Below the pieces are notes generated by a model. The model saw nothing but the letters and a program-made list of their open reading frames with translations. It did not search any database and was not told where the DNA came from. A stretch of 64,000 bases of DNA from Akebia trifoliata. Its lineage: Eukaryota; Streptophyta; Magnoliopsida; Ranunculales; Lardizabalaceae. Shown in pieces: positions 22,764-35,761 of this stretch (its first letter is position 1; the number at the start of each line of letters is the position of its first letter). The stretch covers positions 1,612,001 through 1,676,000 of the forward strand of contig CM030709.1 in the NCBI GenBank assembly GCA_017979445.1, given 5' to 3'. The position numbers were made by a program, and so were the translations under genes.

Positions 22764-25231
22764 CTAGTCCCAGTCTTGAGTTATTTTCGAACATGATGGC
22801 ATTGGGAGTGGAGCACTCAGGCTTCCTATTCCAGACCCAACCTTCTCCCATTTGGTTGTCACAGATGCAGCATTGCTATGGTTGCTGAAAGGGTTTGAGT
22901 TTCTTGCCTTCAAATTGTCGAGTGTCTCCACAAAACTCTGCACACGACGAACCTACACAGGAAATTGAAACTGAAATTGGTACCAGTATGATAATATATG
23001 AATGAGAAAAAAAAAAAAAGTTCAATAGTTTATGCATGATTTTATTAGTAGTTCCTTGTATTAAAGAAAATCATGTCGTATCCTCATCACAAATCTTGTA
23101 CTAATCTAATGTTGCAAATTTAGACGAAGAAACTGAAAATTTCCATCTTCCCTTCCCGTTTCTCCATATCTACTAGATCAGAAAGCTTCCGTACCACATT
23201 ATTATAATCATCAAGGATTTAAGATTGGTGTCAAAATTAGATCTTCCATTGTTGAGGGTCAGGGCCAAGTTGCAGAGAGTCAAAGTCACGACAACAAAAA
23301 GACCATGGATTTAGGTATTAAGAGTGGATATGAACATTCTTAACAGAAAACATGGCAGTAGGCAATTAAGTGGATATTCCGTTTCATTTTTTCGGTCCTT
23401 CTTGAATTTGTAAGAGCACGTCTCATTAAATCTGAAATATGGGTTGCACCATTCTCATAATTTTTATGAGACCCAACAATGTGAGAAGTGTAACAGCAGA
23501 AACTTGATGCCAAAGGAAGTAGTGTTGAAGACAATTCAAGGTGAAGGCTACTATATTTAGATGGTCTACTATTAACTATGACATGAGGGTAACTCGTTTC
23601 CATCACCTCGTAAGCCAAGAGAAACCCAATGTCAATCAATATATGAGAAGCAAGTAAACCAAAAATATGGTAGATAGCCATTACTTATGGTATGGTTCAT
23701 ACCCGCAATTAGGCCCTGTATGACCTCCACACATGAAAGAATTTCTTTTAACAATGACTTAGTAGTGAGCATCTGATAAATCCCTTTACACAATTCATGG
23801 ATGATCCACTCTAGTAATGCGTTAGCTAACCCAATTGAGTATCTAATTAGTAATTAATGAATCATTTTTCCTGTATTTCCAGAGTAATCTTGGCAAATAA
23901 AAAGTACCCAATATTACATTCGCCGGTAAAATTGTTCAAAATGAATCCCTAAAGTTCTAAATAAATCGACCCAAGTGATCAGTTGCAACAAGAGTAAAAA
24001 CAATTGCATTATGAAGACATAATAAAGGAGCACAATCTCATAAATCACAAGACAAATCAATCACTAACCTCAATCCGCCTCTGCACTTTCGCTTCTCCTT
24101 CAGCCTCAATGCTGTCTAGTTTCAGCAACTGCACCATAAGCAACTCTGTCAACACAATGAACTCCTTCTCTGCAACCTTGTATCCATTGTGCACAGCCGA
24201 CTCCAAGCCGGAGACCTAGGACCAAAAAATAAAAAACCTCACGAGTCCAAACGGAACAACGCCAAATGTAGATGTTTGGGATATTTGGGTTTACCTTCAC
24301 CGCGAGTTTATCAACCTCAGTTCTAACTTTTGTGACAGCTTCACAGGCTTTCGATATGCCCCGATCCTTCTTCATATCGTCGAGTTTCCTCTCCTTGCTT
24401 GCTGGATCCTCAAAGAGTACCACCTTTGACATGTCCTTCACACCCACCATATGCAAGCATTCTTCGTCCTCTTTCTCCTTTCCCCTGAATAAAAGCCTCT
24501 GCTCTTTGGGCTCCAAACCAGTCTCATGGGCAAGTACCCTTTTCAAATCACCTTCCATTAATGAACCCAAAAAAAGAAAATCTCCATAAATTTCAATGCA
24601 ATAGTCCATTAAAGAAAAAATATTTAATTTCACATAGAAAAGACAATCCATTATGGAGAAAATTTGCTTGATGGGTAAAAAATCCACTTCAAAGACATTC
24701 AATTGCAGACCAAATAAACAAAATATAAATCAGTTTCACATAGGGAAGGAAGAAAAAAAATAAAATGTACATAAATTTCACAGATTACCAAAACCAGATT
24801 AATGGGCCAGAACACAATTTGACTCACATCCACTAGAAAGATCAAATTAAGCAAATATACAATAATTTCATTAAGAAGAAAAAACCCAGTAAAGGAAATA
24901 ATGAGAACTAAAGATAGAGCTTGAAGAACAATAACCATTTAAAATTTCTTCTTTAAAGATCTAATATAAAATACATCAATTTGTACGCCAATTTACAAAT
25001 AAAACAACAAACCCAAGGAGATATACCAAAAGTAGATTGAGCAGGAACGTTAATCTCGTGCTGGTAAGAACCATGAGAGACCTTAATCTTGATCATAGGT
25101 CCTGAAGCTTCAACCCCATCGCATCTCTTCTGTACAAGCATACCACAAGGCCTAAGCTCCCAATCGATCTCCACATTGTTCCCATTCTCTACCACAACTC
25201 CTTTTGAATGTGTTTTTTTCATCTTCACCAA
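22764..25231 (-). CDS. BAG-domain molecular chaperone regulator (BAG1-4 type)
   Basis: Four coding exons on the minus strand (25231-25027, 24551-24295, 24215-24069, 22952-22764) with GT-AG introns give 265 residues. A ubiquitin-like domain (about residues 45-120; GDLKRVLAHETGLEPKEQRL with LLFRGKEKEDEE) is followed by a BAG domain (about 140-220; DKLAVK|VSGLESAVHNG...LLMVQLLKLDSI). BAG proteins bind the Hsp70 ATPase domain and act as nucleotide-exchange cofactors; this ubiquitin-like plus BAG layout is plant BAG1-4, with length close to Arabidopsis BAG4. The tail ends TQDWD. A GA-repeat leader lies near 25400. Intron 3 (about 1.1 kb) has short frames but no recognisable gene. Which BAG paralogue this is cannot be settled by eye. 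Confidence 0.93.
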
Positions 25232-25512
25232 ACCAACAAAATATCTAAAAAAATATTTTTAAAAAATCAAAAAAGGTGAATTGGATGAGAGGTTTCTGTA
25301 ATGGAAGAAGAAGCCGTACAACGTAAGCAAAAAAGGGGCTTTCGATTGTTGATGGGCAAAGGAATCTTTCACAGAGAAGCAGTTGTTCAGCTTCAAGTTG
25401 TCAGAGAGAGAGAGAGAGCTGACCTAGATGGGACAATAATTCAATGAGAGGGACGACTGATTGAAAGTTTGTTCTAATTGGTGGACTAACACGATAGAAG
25501 TCAGATTTCTTT
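25232..25512. promoter_or_regulatory. Probable 5' leader and promoter region of the BAG gene
   Basis: On the minus strand the sequence upstream of the ATG includes a CT/GA repeat (about 25405-25420), typical of plant 5' UTRs. No convincing TATA box was seen. Confidence 0.35.
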
Positions 25513-26008
25513 AGAGAACTTCTATTGACACTCCAACTTCTACACATTACACCCGAACTAAAATAAAATATGGGTTAAAGAGTGATTGAGATTAAGTAAG
25601 AGCTGGGATGCCACTAGAAATTTCTCTCTTTTTTTTTTTTTTTAGATTTATGATTTTAATCTAACAACTGCTCAAGTTGTTCGAATGTATTATAATGCTT
25701 TTGTAATGTTGAAGTAATAACTTGAACAAAACTATTGTAATAGTTAAATGGTTTGTTTTAATCTTAAGTTGTGATAATCTGACACTCCCACTGATGTATG
25801 CCCTATCACAGGATCGCAAATCATTTGTCTTCAAATACACAAGAAAATAATTTTTTGTATCCCGAGGCAAATGATTTACGATTCTATGGTGGTGGTGTAA
25901 GTCAAGGGTAAAAAAATCATTATTCTTTAATCTTTGATTTGGAAAGATAAATACTTTAAAAAATTTGGGTGTAATAATTGAACATTGGGGTGCCAATAGC
26001 AGCTCTCT
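25513..26008. mobile_element. Composite MITE of the TTCTATTGNCAC family carrying an inner hairpin
   Basis: The left end AGAGAACTTCTATTGACACT and right end GGGGTGCCAATAGCAGCTCT are inverted repeats, with further pairing of TTACACCC and GGGTGTAAT. Near 25800-25880 an inner hairpin pairs GCAAATCATTTG with CAAATGATTTACGATT around a TATCCCGAGG turn, like the one at 51627-51748. The open frame across it has no family signature. Confidence 0.6.
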
Positions 26009-26689
26009 TTCTTTTGGAATTGATGATTGCTCAGCCACTGATTGTTAATATTTTAGCAAATGGATCCCTTTGACATCCCATAGATGGTTTCTAATCCCTA
26101 TGATCGCTCCACAAAAAAGGGGTGTACCCATGTATCTCAAGTCATCTATTCTAGCAAAAACAAAAATAGAAAAAAATAGAAAAAATCCACACCAACTTCT
26201 ATTTCTCATAAGGAAATTATGTGACCTTTGAGATAGGTGGATTGTATTTTTCAATATTGGACTTTTGAAGTTCAATTTTTGAAAGTTAACAATGGAAGTT
26301 AATTATAACTCTAAGCTTGATTTTTGTGAGAATTTGCCAAGCAATTGTAGAGAACTCCTACTCTTGTACTCAATCGATATAGACTCTGATTGGATAGATG
26401 GTGTAGATCATTTAGTAAGCTTGGTGACCCACCAACATTGAGTGGTGCAAAATTTTCATCTTCACATATTTTCTAATTATGTCGGACTCTAGGATTAGTT
26501 ATTAACTCTCATTTGATGGTGTAAAACATTCAATATAGCAACAACTTCTTTGAATTGCACCAACTTTCACCCCAAGTCTAGCTTCCAAACAGGCCCTAAT
26601 ATCATTTTCATTTCAACAAAAGAGCCACACTAAGTCATGGATTCACGACGTTGTTCTTGTTGTTAATGATTTTCCTATCCGAACAATAA
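26009..26689. other. Intergenic, no gene recognised
   Basis: No domain, RNA gene or element end recognised. Confidence 0.4.
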
Positions 26690-26880
26690 TGGAATGGTCC
26701 ACAAGTTTACTTCAAATGTTGGTGGCAAGATTATTTTATTATTATAAATCGATGACATAATTATCGTTGGAGATGATTATGTTGGCTCCACATGCAATCT
26801 TTTCCCGAACAAATGCAGTTCATTGAGATTGATTGTCATTTCTTCGTCATCATTTGATTTTTAGGATGATAGACCAACCC
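26690..26880 (+). pseudogene. Copia polymerase relic: RT active-site motif joined to RNase H end
   Basis: Near 26721 the frame reads GGKIILLLL, then a stop or one-base slip, then IDDIIIVGDD. This corresponds to the Copia reverse transcriptase YVDDIIITGDD motif. From 26795 another frame reads QSFPEQMQFIEIDCHFF, corresponding to the HIEIDCHF segment at the end of Copia RNase H. Several hundred bases that normally separate them are missing. It is a doubly broken fragment. Confidence 0.6.
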
Positions 26881-26974
26881 TAAATATCTACATCAATAGT
26901 TGGTGGAACTTCTTATCAAGTCTGGTAAAATAGTCCATTTTTCGCTTTTCATTTTAACATAGTCTCTCATGGTC

Positions 26975-27203
26975 ATGGTTTTAAAACTCGTTTTGATGTC
27001 TCATCTCACCCATGAACGAGGTTGGGTCATCTTAAACGAAATATACTCTTTATTTGCTTTGTTTTGGATGAGATATAAAAAAAAATGCCAAAGAATTAGA
27101 ACAAACCATGTCTTTGACATGATTTGTCAACTCATCTCATAGGTGGACGATACCAAAACAACTCAGACAAGTAATCTCGATCTCGGATGAGATTCAAAAC
27201 CAT
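26975..27203. mobile_element. ATGGTTTTAAA-family MITE, copy 3
   Basis: Ends ATGGTTTTAAAACTCG and GAGATTCAAAACCAT, with GTCTCATCTCACCCATGAACGAG shared with the copy at 40656-40810. Confidence 0.65.
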
Positions 27204-30200
27204 GCTCGTGGTATGGTATGATTTGAAAAGAATTTGTTTTTAAGGAAATAATAATATCTTGAGAAAATGGTAATAGAAAAATGTTTTTCATGTAACCCAA
27301 CCTCCAATGGTCTATTTTTTAAGAATCCTTAGCCTCAATTAATATGTCTAACTTATTGGATCTAACAAGGTTTGGTGCCACTACTACTCATATTTTTAGA
27401 GGACTTGAACATCCTAATCATTCTTAGAACGGTTAAGCACGACTATCCATTCTAGTATATTAAATTAGATAAGAAGAAATAATCGTTTAATTGAGATATT
27501 GGTGCAAGATCTTGATCTAGTGTGCGAAGATGTTCAACACCCATAATGTACCATGGATGATCAATCTCTACTACATATTTAAAAGAGTATCAAAGTTAGA
27601 AAACTCTGCAAGTCGAAGAAATGTTTTAGTATGCATCTCATTAGCACTTCCAGCTACAACCTTCATTTTACATCGTAACATATTATTTTCTTCAATGATT
27701 TACGTTTCAAGTGAGATTTTTTGTTAGGAACTGATTGCTTGTAAATCACGAGTCGTGGATTGCATCTCAAACCCTAAAAGAATACCTCACATTTTCATTT
27801 TCATTGTCATTGTTTTACCAAATAATATTGATTATTTTACTTTACAATTATTTTGTCTGATTATTGTTGAGCATTTTTTGGGTTCGACAATATTATTTGG
27901 TGCCAGATATTATGGTGTTTTAATTGGTAAGATGGGTACACATGTAGGAGACAATTAGACCACAAGATCTACTGACATTTCTCAGTCATCTAAAACTCAT
28001 GGAACATATTATGTGGTTGGGATTATTCAATCTGTTTATTTTTTTGAGTTAGAGAGGCTTTTAGGTAGGACACATTTAGTGACAAGTAATAGGACCCATT
28101 TAGTGATAAGTAATTAAACAAAAAATTCCGGGTTTTTTGTTTTTTTTGTTTTTTTTAAATATGTTTTAACCACATTATTTTCAAAACAACGACAATAATA
28201 ATAATAAACTTTTTTTTGGGTAGAGGAATGATTAATTTTTATGGTCTCATAGTTGTTTGTGGTTTAATTCATAAACGTTGTTTGGTGTGGGTTTTATAAT
28301 AATGTCTTAATGTTATGTGTAAATGTAAAAATTTGTTCAATCTCGTGATCCTTTCTAAAAAGAATTCTTCTTTAACCGTGTTTCTGAGAGGACCTACAAT
28401 AACACCACTCTGACGCTCAAATCAAAATTTTTAGTACAAGTAGTGTAAAGTATTTTTCGAGAGAAAATTGCATATCTTTTTGGCGTGTTGCACCTTTGTT
28501 TTTATAAGGATTTCTTTCCTTGGATTTTTCCAGATTTCCTCCATGATTCCCGTTTGAGCGGTTGCGCCTGTTTAGGTAATTACCTTGATTTCCGCAAAAG
28601 CAATTATACCCCATATTCCATACTTTACGAGATTTGTACCGATGTCCATACGATTGAAGCTTGGTAAGTCGGCTTCCTTGATAATTTGGATGATCAATTA
28701 GGTTATCATGTAATTCGGTTCTTCGGCTAAAATTTCTTGGAATTGCCACATGTCGCTTGTTCAAGAAATATCCTCTACATTATGGTTGTTAAATTTTTTC
28801 AATATTGTCATTTTGCTCGAAAGATATATTGATGGTTACACTTATTTTTATCATAAAATGTATAATTATGTGTGAACAAAGTCTTATTTTTTTTCTTTTT
28901 TCCCGTTTGTTCTGAAGTTTTCCCTTCCCGTATTAAACCCGTATTTCGACTTGGGGATAAGTACTAATCGCACACAATCTGACATCCAATGGCTAGAATT
29001 TGCCAATCAATCTGATTATTGATGTCCAAATCGATGGAGGGCTATTTTGTTTAGAGATTGTATCCTGTACTACTGGAGTTAAGGTGGACAACAGCTCCTG
29101 GGTTCAAGAACAACCAGTACAGACGAAATTCGACTTAAGCTTTCTTCCTCATGGGCTTCATGAATAGCCACGGCAGGCCCATCAGACAGATTACTAGTGT
29201 ATGGGTAGGTAAAGGGTTCTAGGCTGGTTTACTCTACTCTTGGGGTCAAGATACCCAACTCTAAGTAGTGGTATGCCATACTTCCTTTTGGCCCATACAG
29301 TATATGTCTGGGCCAAGATCTAAATCCAAGCCCAAATCATGGCCCGGGTACAAAGAGACTTTGGGTCAGGCCCACTTAAATATTTTTCCATAAAATAAAA
29401 AATATGAATTTCATGTACAATTGAGATTATAAATACAACAATGAGTGAATAAAATCAAAATATTTATTAAATTTTAACTTTTGCAATATGGAAAAGTGAA
29501 AAAAAAATTAAAATAAAGATGTAATTGAAATTTTTTTAAAAAAATGCACAACTCTACTCCAATAATCTTTTTTTATTAAATTTTAACATTGTGCCCACTC
29601 ACCTATCTATGTTTCCACTTCTACCCAAAAAAAATAGAATAAAATGTACTTAAACTTCAAATAAAACTACATAATAGAAAATATAAAAATTGAAATCTCT
29701 TGTCAATCTTTCTCCAATTTTATCATAAACTTTGTTTTGAAGTCTATAAATTAGAAGTTAAATAATTTTTCTAGAATATTTTTAAATAAATTAATTAAAA
29801 CTTCTCCTTTTAAAAAATTTAATAATTTTTAAGTGGGTTGAGGACCAAATGAATTATGGATCCATTACTCAAGAATCGGACTCTAATGTCAAAAAGGGTA
29901 TTTTGTTTTAGTTATATATTTAATAGTTTCTCCTAGAGTTGTAACTTGATTAAATCAAAAGAAGATATGCTCTCTATGGATAACCTACTTATTTTGATTT
30001 GCCTAAAACATTAAAATTTTCTGATTATTTATTTATTTACTTATTCAAAATTGGCCTTTGGTGGGGGGCAATCCAAAAAATAAAATAAAATGACCATTGG
30101 ATTGGGACAAATTTGAGATGGCTATTAGAATTGGGGCAAGGAGCTCGTGGGTCTGATCACGCTGGACTCGTTTCCAGCTTTAACAGGTCAAATCTTCGAG

Positions 30201-31099
30201 ATGGGCTTGGAGGGTTAGGACTTAAGTTTGGGTCGAAACATAGTGACAAACTCAGGGTTTGGGAATAATTCTGCAAGAGAAAGCTTCAGAACAAGTCGAA
30301 AAAATGGGAAAAACATAGGATAAATTGAATAATAAAAATAATTTTTAAAAATATAAAAACAAAAATATTTCACATATTAAATGATAAAATAACACTTAAA
30401 AATATAAAAAATAAATTAAAATGTGATTTATTCAAAAAATGGTCGATTAAATCAATATTAATATTCTAGATTTTTTGAAAATATCTTTGATTTAACCAAC
30501 AACTATTAAAACTGTGATTTAGTCGCGTCTTTTAAAAAACTTGCAGATTTTTGTCACTATGGGTCGAAGGGACTCTGGGCCAGATTTTGGACATGGGACC
30601 TTTCAACTCCAAGTCTATATACATTCTTTCGTAGATATTAAATAACAAAAATCAGTCTAATTAGTGATTTCTAGAGATTGGATTTCGGGAACATTTTTAT
30701 ATCACAGATTTTATGCCCAAGCCCATGGGTGATAAAAATGTTCAAATCCAACAGTTACAAATCACATAAAAAAATATAAAAAAATTTGAAAATTGGAACT
30801 AGATGGATAGCTTTGTACAACACCAGATGTAGTGGATATCTGTATTTGTAAAGGATTAATAACAGCTAACAAACCTCTAATCGAGTGTTTGTTTGTTATT
30901 AATGATTAAATGCAAGAACCCGCGAGTTACGCCACTGTGTTGGCACTTGAAAATAATATCAAGTAAACTCGCACGCCAAACAGTAATATTAGTGTAGCTA
31001 AGAGTTGGAGTTTGCTGTTTGCAAATGATTGTGTTAAAAAGTGATAAACTGCCACATTATTCATTTAAAAAACAAAAATAATGATGAATGCACACGATT
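27204..31099. other. Gene-poor, AT-rich repeat debris
   Basis: About 3.9 kb without a recognisable gene. A minus-strand frame at 28417-28764 is rich in basic residues, Asn and Gly and ends near an RQK segment. It could be a decayed gag C-terminus, but no intact CCHC knuckle is present. The rest is AT-rich with many A/T runs. Confidence 0.4.
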
Positions 31100-31570
31100 T
31101 TTGGTACACCTCTGACGTGTCAAGGGCATAGAACCACAAATCTTTTTCTTATGCATCTCGAAGAAAAAGATTTATGGTTATGTGCCCTAACCATGTCAAC
31201 GTACCAAAAACCGCATGCATTCATCACGACTCAAAACACAATAATGATGAACAGACTAAATATCTGCATAGAATGTGCATCGAACCATAGATTTTTCCCT
31301 TGTGTATCGCGAGAAAAACATTTATGATTCTGTGCACATATCACGTCAAGTAAGTATATTTTTTGAAGTCAATTATGGATGACTCTTGACAAAAATCTAT
31401 ATAATAAGATAAAATAATAATGAACTAACTAAAAAAAAAAAAAAACACTCAAACATACTCAATTGTCGTGCAATGTGCACACAATCATAGATTTTTTTTT
31501 TTTTTTCCTTATGTATTCTGGGGGAAAAAAAAATCTAAGATTTTGTGCACATGCCATGTTAGTAGAGTAT
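31100..31570. repeat. Three successive hairpins with similar cores
   Basis: Stems at about 31129-31190, 31264-31341 and 31462-31570 pair ACCATAGATTTTT-like arms with AAAAATCTATGATT-like arms. The apices are GCATCTCGAAG, GTATCGCGAG and GTATTCTGGG. Flanks such as TGTGCACA and ATGTCAACGTACC also pair. They look like related foldback elements, not unique sequence. Confidence 0.6.
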
Positions 31571-32710
31571 GTTTTTTTTTTTCTCTAAATCATTTTATCA
31601 CAACCCAACAAGATTGGGTGGTTGTCCCCTCCTTTTGTCTTAATATTTATCTCCTATACAAAATGTATCATGATGATAACTTTTGATTTCATTGTCTTAT
31701 TTCTTCTCATTTTTCAAAGGTAAAAATATTTTACTCATAGACAAGTCAATTTAGGATTTTATAAAATTTTAGATTGGTCAATCGTACAAACCTACTTGTA
31801 TTAAGAGCATGCCCAATTTACAAAACTATTCATGTTAGGTTTCGCGCGATTGGTCCAATAGGAATATGTGACATTTTATATTCAGTTGGCTATGAACAAA
31901 ACAACTCTTTTTAAGAATATGTCAATTTTATTATTTTTCCTCTTCTCCCCTATTTCAATAATATCCTTCAAATTTTATTGTTTTTCATATTCTTCTCTTT
32001 TTTAATAATATATTTTTTATTTTATTATATTTTCTCTTTTACCCCATTAACCTCAAAGAGTATATTAAAACAACTCCAACACATTCTGAGTCAGGTTTTG
32101 TATGTTCTCTCAACTACTAATTTATAGAGTCATAGTCTTTCGAAATCACTCTAACGTATTTAGATTGGGACTCTCTACTTTGAAATATTTTAGAGTGAGA
32201 AAGTGGAAGAGACAAAGGTAAAAAAAACATTTTAACAATAACTATTAAAGGTAAAAAAAAAAATAACAATAACAATAATGAAATATTTCACTATAGTTGA
32301 ATTTATGGAGAATCATTTTAATTAGTACGATTGGATTAAAATGACTCTTCACAATAAAAATGACTACCAGGTATACCTAGCAAATAGACCTATGTGCGTT
32401 GGAGTTGCTCTTACTAACTTAGTTCATGCAGGCAAACTCTAGTAATTTTAATTTTAAAAGACCTAACTACTTCACCCATCTTTGCCGAAGAAATTACAAT
32501 TATACTTACAGTGACAGATTGGCAATTTACTGTGATTTAATATCTAAACAACCTCATCCTTTTTAATAGCAAATCCACACACTGTATAGCTAAGGTGATT
32601 GATTGATTGCAAAGGAAACTGAGCTTTCGAATTACCACCACCTTGTCCAATAAAGAAGCTCCAAACCCACAAAAAAAAAACTTAAAATCCCTAATTTCAC
32701 GTTTAGATAT
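31571..32710. other. Intergenic, no gene recognised
   Basis: AT-rich sequence. No domain or RNA gene was recognised. Confidence 0.4.
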
Positions 32711-33032
32711 GTGGGACCCACTTGTCTATGGTGGGTCCCACTTCTATGGATTGATTAGAGATGCCAAAAGCATCATCCAAAAGAGCTTATAGTGATTCAT
32801 AATGCAGCTTAAGAAAAACACAAGGAGAAGAGATGGAACACTTGCTTGACCACTTGTGGAGGTTGAATGATGAGTCTTAAGGACCCACACGTGTAAAGAA
32901 GATGTCTACTTTAAAGACCTACTTTGGTGGTGGGTCACACCACCTCTACCTATCAAATTTTGACACGTGGACAAGTGTGTACTGATTTATATGCGAAAGC
33001 AACCGAGTATTTCGCACCTGCACGTGCACGTG
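32711..33032. promoter_or_regulatory. Cluster of palindromic factor-binding motifs
   Basis: GTGGGACCCAC (32711-32721) and GTGGGTCCCAC (32731-32741) resemble TCP-type GTGGGNCC sites. Four G-boxes (CACGTG) follow at 32888, 32964, 33021 and 33027, the last two directly abutting. Clusters of this density are typical of plant light- or ABA-responsive promoters. No gene was recognised immediately downstream on either strand; the nearest is the HOOKLESS1-like gene 2.7 kb away. Confidence 0.45.
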
Positions 33033-33759
33033 TCTTTGGAAGTGATGGCCACTGTGACTGTGAATGATTAATTAAAACAAAAAAATTAAGGTAGTTGCAA
33101 ACAAAGGAGATTAAGATAATTGATTGGAAAGGAGACAGTTAGGGATTTGATGAGAGCCTTTTTTGTGAGATGGAAACGTGAGTATACTTTGCAATTAGAG
33201 TGTGTTTTATTGTTTTTTAATACGTCTTTGTGATTTGTTTTATCATAGTTGTTGAAAGCTATGTTTTAAAACTCGAAAAACACGATCCGACTTGAATCAT
33301 TTTGACGAGTCGAAAGTTTATTTGGACAAATCAAATAAGTATATAATAATTAATATTTAAAAATCTATATAACAAAATACAACGGTAGATCTAATTCTAA
33401 CATTATAATTACGAGGTATAAACATCTCACTCCAACTACAATAGAGTAGGATCCACTTTTATTGTATTTTCTTTTCATCCCTCTTAATTTTACTATCTTT
33501 CAACCCCTCACCCCCTCATTTTTTAAGTAATATCTCTAAAATTTTACCATCATTCTTCTTTTACGCCCTTTTTTTATGATACCCGTATAATTTTACTCTA
33601 TTTCCTCGATTACCCCTCTAACCCCAAAGAGGGTGCCGAGGGAAACTCTAAATTAATATAGGAATAAACTAAGTTAAGACATGTTACCCTAATATGTGAG
33701 CCAAGTCCTATTCTCATTACTCGATTTGATTAAAAGTATGGAAAATGCTTATCAGACTG
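33033..33759. other. Intergenic, no gene recognised
   Basis: Contains an isolated ATGTTTTAAAACTCG near 33262 that resembles one end of the ATGGTTTTAAA MITE family; no second end was seen. Confidence 0.35.
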
Positions 33760-33885
33760 TGCTCAACACTGAGTTGAAGTGGTAATGTCCCTAGAACCAT
33801 AGATTTTTCTCCTTGTATCTCGAGGAAAAATCTATGATTCTTGGGATCCTGCCACGTTAGTACAATTTGGAGCACAGTCAGTTTA
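33760..33885. mobile_element. Foldback element with CTCGAG-type apex
   Basis: Outer arms GACTGTGCTC and GAGCACAGTC bound about 125 bp. The core pairs ACCATAGATTTTTC with GAAAAATCTATGATT around TTGTATCTCGAG. The core matches the hairpins at 31.1-31.6 kb, but the outer arms differ. Confidence 0.65.
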
Positions 33886-35542
33886 ACATGACTCTAAAAT
33901 TATACATAAAGACAGGATAATCCAAATAAATCACAAATACTTCACGTCGTTAGAAGTCAATTCTCCAATTAAATTCTTTACCCCCAAGAGTTGGGATGAC
34001 TATTACAAAATACTCGAAACAATGAAGATCTAACCATTAATGGACTTGTACGTAGCTGGGGTGGTACAAAAAACCTAACAAAGAATGATCTACTCAAGAG
34101 GACATCTAACAATAAGCAAGGCATGGTACAAGACACGAACAGTGCAAAGCCCTTGAACATGAAAGGACATTCTATAGTATAATTTGTCAAGTAATGGGCC
34201 AATTTGAAGAATTAAAATGATCGCGTTAACTTTGTATAAGCAAGACAATCTACATAGACAAGATAGCAAGAGACGACGTGGCACTTGATCCACCTCCACG
34301 AGGCTACATAAGGGGTCGCCCGTTGAAGGGAAAGGTATGCAAACTCTCTAATCCTCTTAGAAACTATGTCAAATTGTTTATTGACTTAATAGGCAGAGTA
34401 GAGTTATAGGCAATCAGTTGAAGCTCAGGAAAGAATGATATATTGATCTTGTTTGTGAGCACCACAGATCTTAAAAAGTGAGGTACAAAAATATATGCCA
34501 CAAACCTTGATGAGATAATTCAGACAAATTTTAGTTCCTATTCAACTCAGAATTCAATCAAGTCGACTCAGCCAAGTTTTAATACGATGGTTTTGAAAGC
34601 GAGAGATGGTCTTAGTGGGGTTTCACTGTCACTTTAGAATCTAAAGTGTTTTTAGGACCACAAAGCCTACACATTACGAATCATAAAGAGTACAAAAGGA
34701 AAGATCAATGAAGTAGAGAGTGACTTTCCCATTAATAAAAAACCAACAACACATAACCCATTTGATTACTTTAATCATAAAGTTCTTAAATGTTGGTGTG
34801 GAGCACCATGCATCATACACGTAACCCTCCACTTGATCCACACCATTCAATATCTAAATCACATCTTATATGTCACTAATGATCTAGTAAAGTTCTTTAA
34901 TGATTAGAGGTTTAACTAGATATTTTGGGTTGGGTTATGGATATATTAATAGGTTCAAGGGGCATACATTTATGTGTACGAACATTGCTTGTGTCTCATT
35001 TCATTATCGTTAAGTTTATTTATACTTTATAGTCCAATACAGAGCCCACACGTCAAAATCGATCTTTTTAATCTAGGTATATTATATGGTGGATTGCTCA
35101 CTAGGTAGATCTTATATTGGATGAGCTATTGCTTATAAAATTGCGGTGACTAATAAATATAATGTTCGCTAAAGATCTAGATAAAGTTCTTGCATGATTA
35201 GGTGCTTAGATTTTTTGGCCACACCTTTTTATTATATGAATGGATCAATGGGTCTAGAGGTGGTACATATACATGTATAGTATATCCTTGTTACGAATTT
35301 TTTTATTTATTAATCCTTCACATAATCAATGGGGGTTGGGTTGGCCAACTACATATTCTTATAGGCGTGCAGCATGGCGTGAGGCTGAGGTTATCTCAAC
35401 GTTGATATGTTACCTAAGTTAACTAGAGCAAGGGATAGAGACAAAAACACATTCCATAATTAATTCTCTTTTTCTCCCCCTTTTAATAAAATCTATTTTT
35501 TTGGTGATGAGGTTGATGATAGAGAACATTCCCCATAGTAGA
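33886..35542. other. Intergenic, no gene recognised
   Basis: Upstream region of the HOOKLESS1-like gene. No other coding sequence or clear element was recognised. Confidence 0.4.
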
Positions 35543-35550
35543 TATAAATA
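35543..35550 (+). promoter_or_regulatory. TATA box of the HOOKLESS1-like gene
   Basis: TATAAATA about 210 bp upstream of the start codon. It would place transcription start near 35575-35580 with a leader of about 185 nt. Confidence 0.5.
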
Positions 35551-35761
35551 TCCCTACTTCTCTTGTACACTTCGACTTGATTTAGTGATTTCAAATGAAC
35601 CCTCAAGCATTCCTTTCAAATAGAGCATAATAGTAGTAGTAGTTCTAGTTGCATGTTTCTTTTCCTTCTTCCCTCTCTTTTTGAATGAAGTTTGAAGTTT
35701 CACTCTCTACTAGTTGACAAGATTTTGGTTTTGTGTTTTGGATTCAATTATTTTGATTAGA

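Noticed and set aside
23340..23681. Minus-strand frame of 113 codons
   Set aside because: It lies inside intron 3 of the BAG gene, has no recognisable domain, and both flanking BAG exons splice correctly around it.
24004..24589. Plus-strand frames opposite the BAG exons
   Set aside because: They are antisense shadows of the BAG coding sequence, which has strong family support on the minus strand.
28417..28764. Minus-strand frame with basic, Asn- and Gly-rich composition
   Set aside because: It recalls a retroelement gag tail, but no CCHC zinc knuckle or neighbouring protease is present, so it is not called as a gene.
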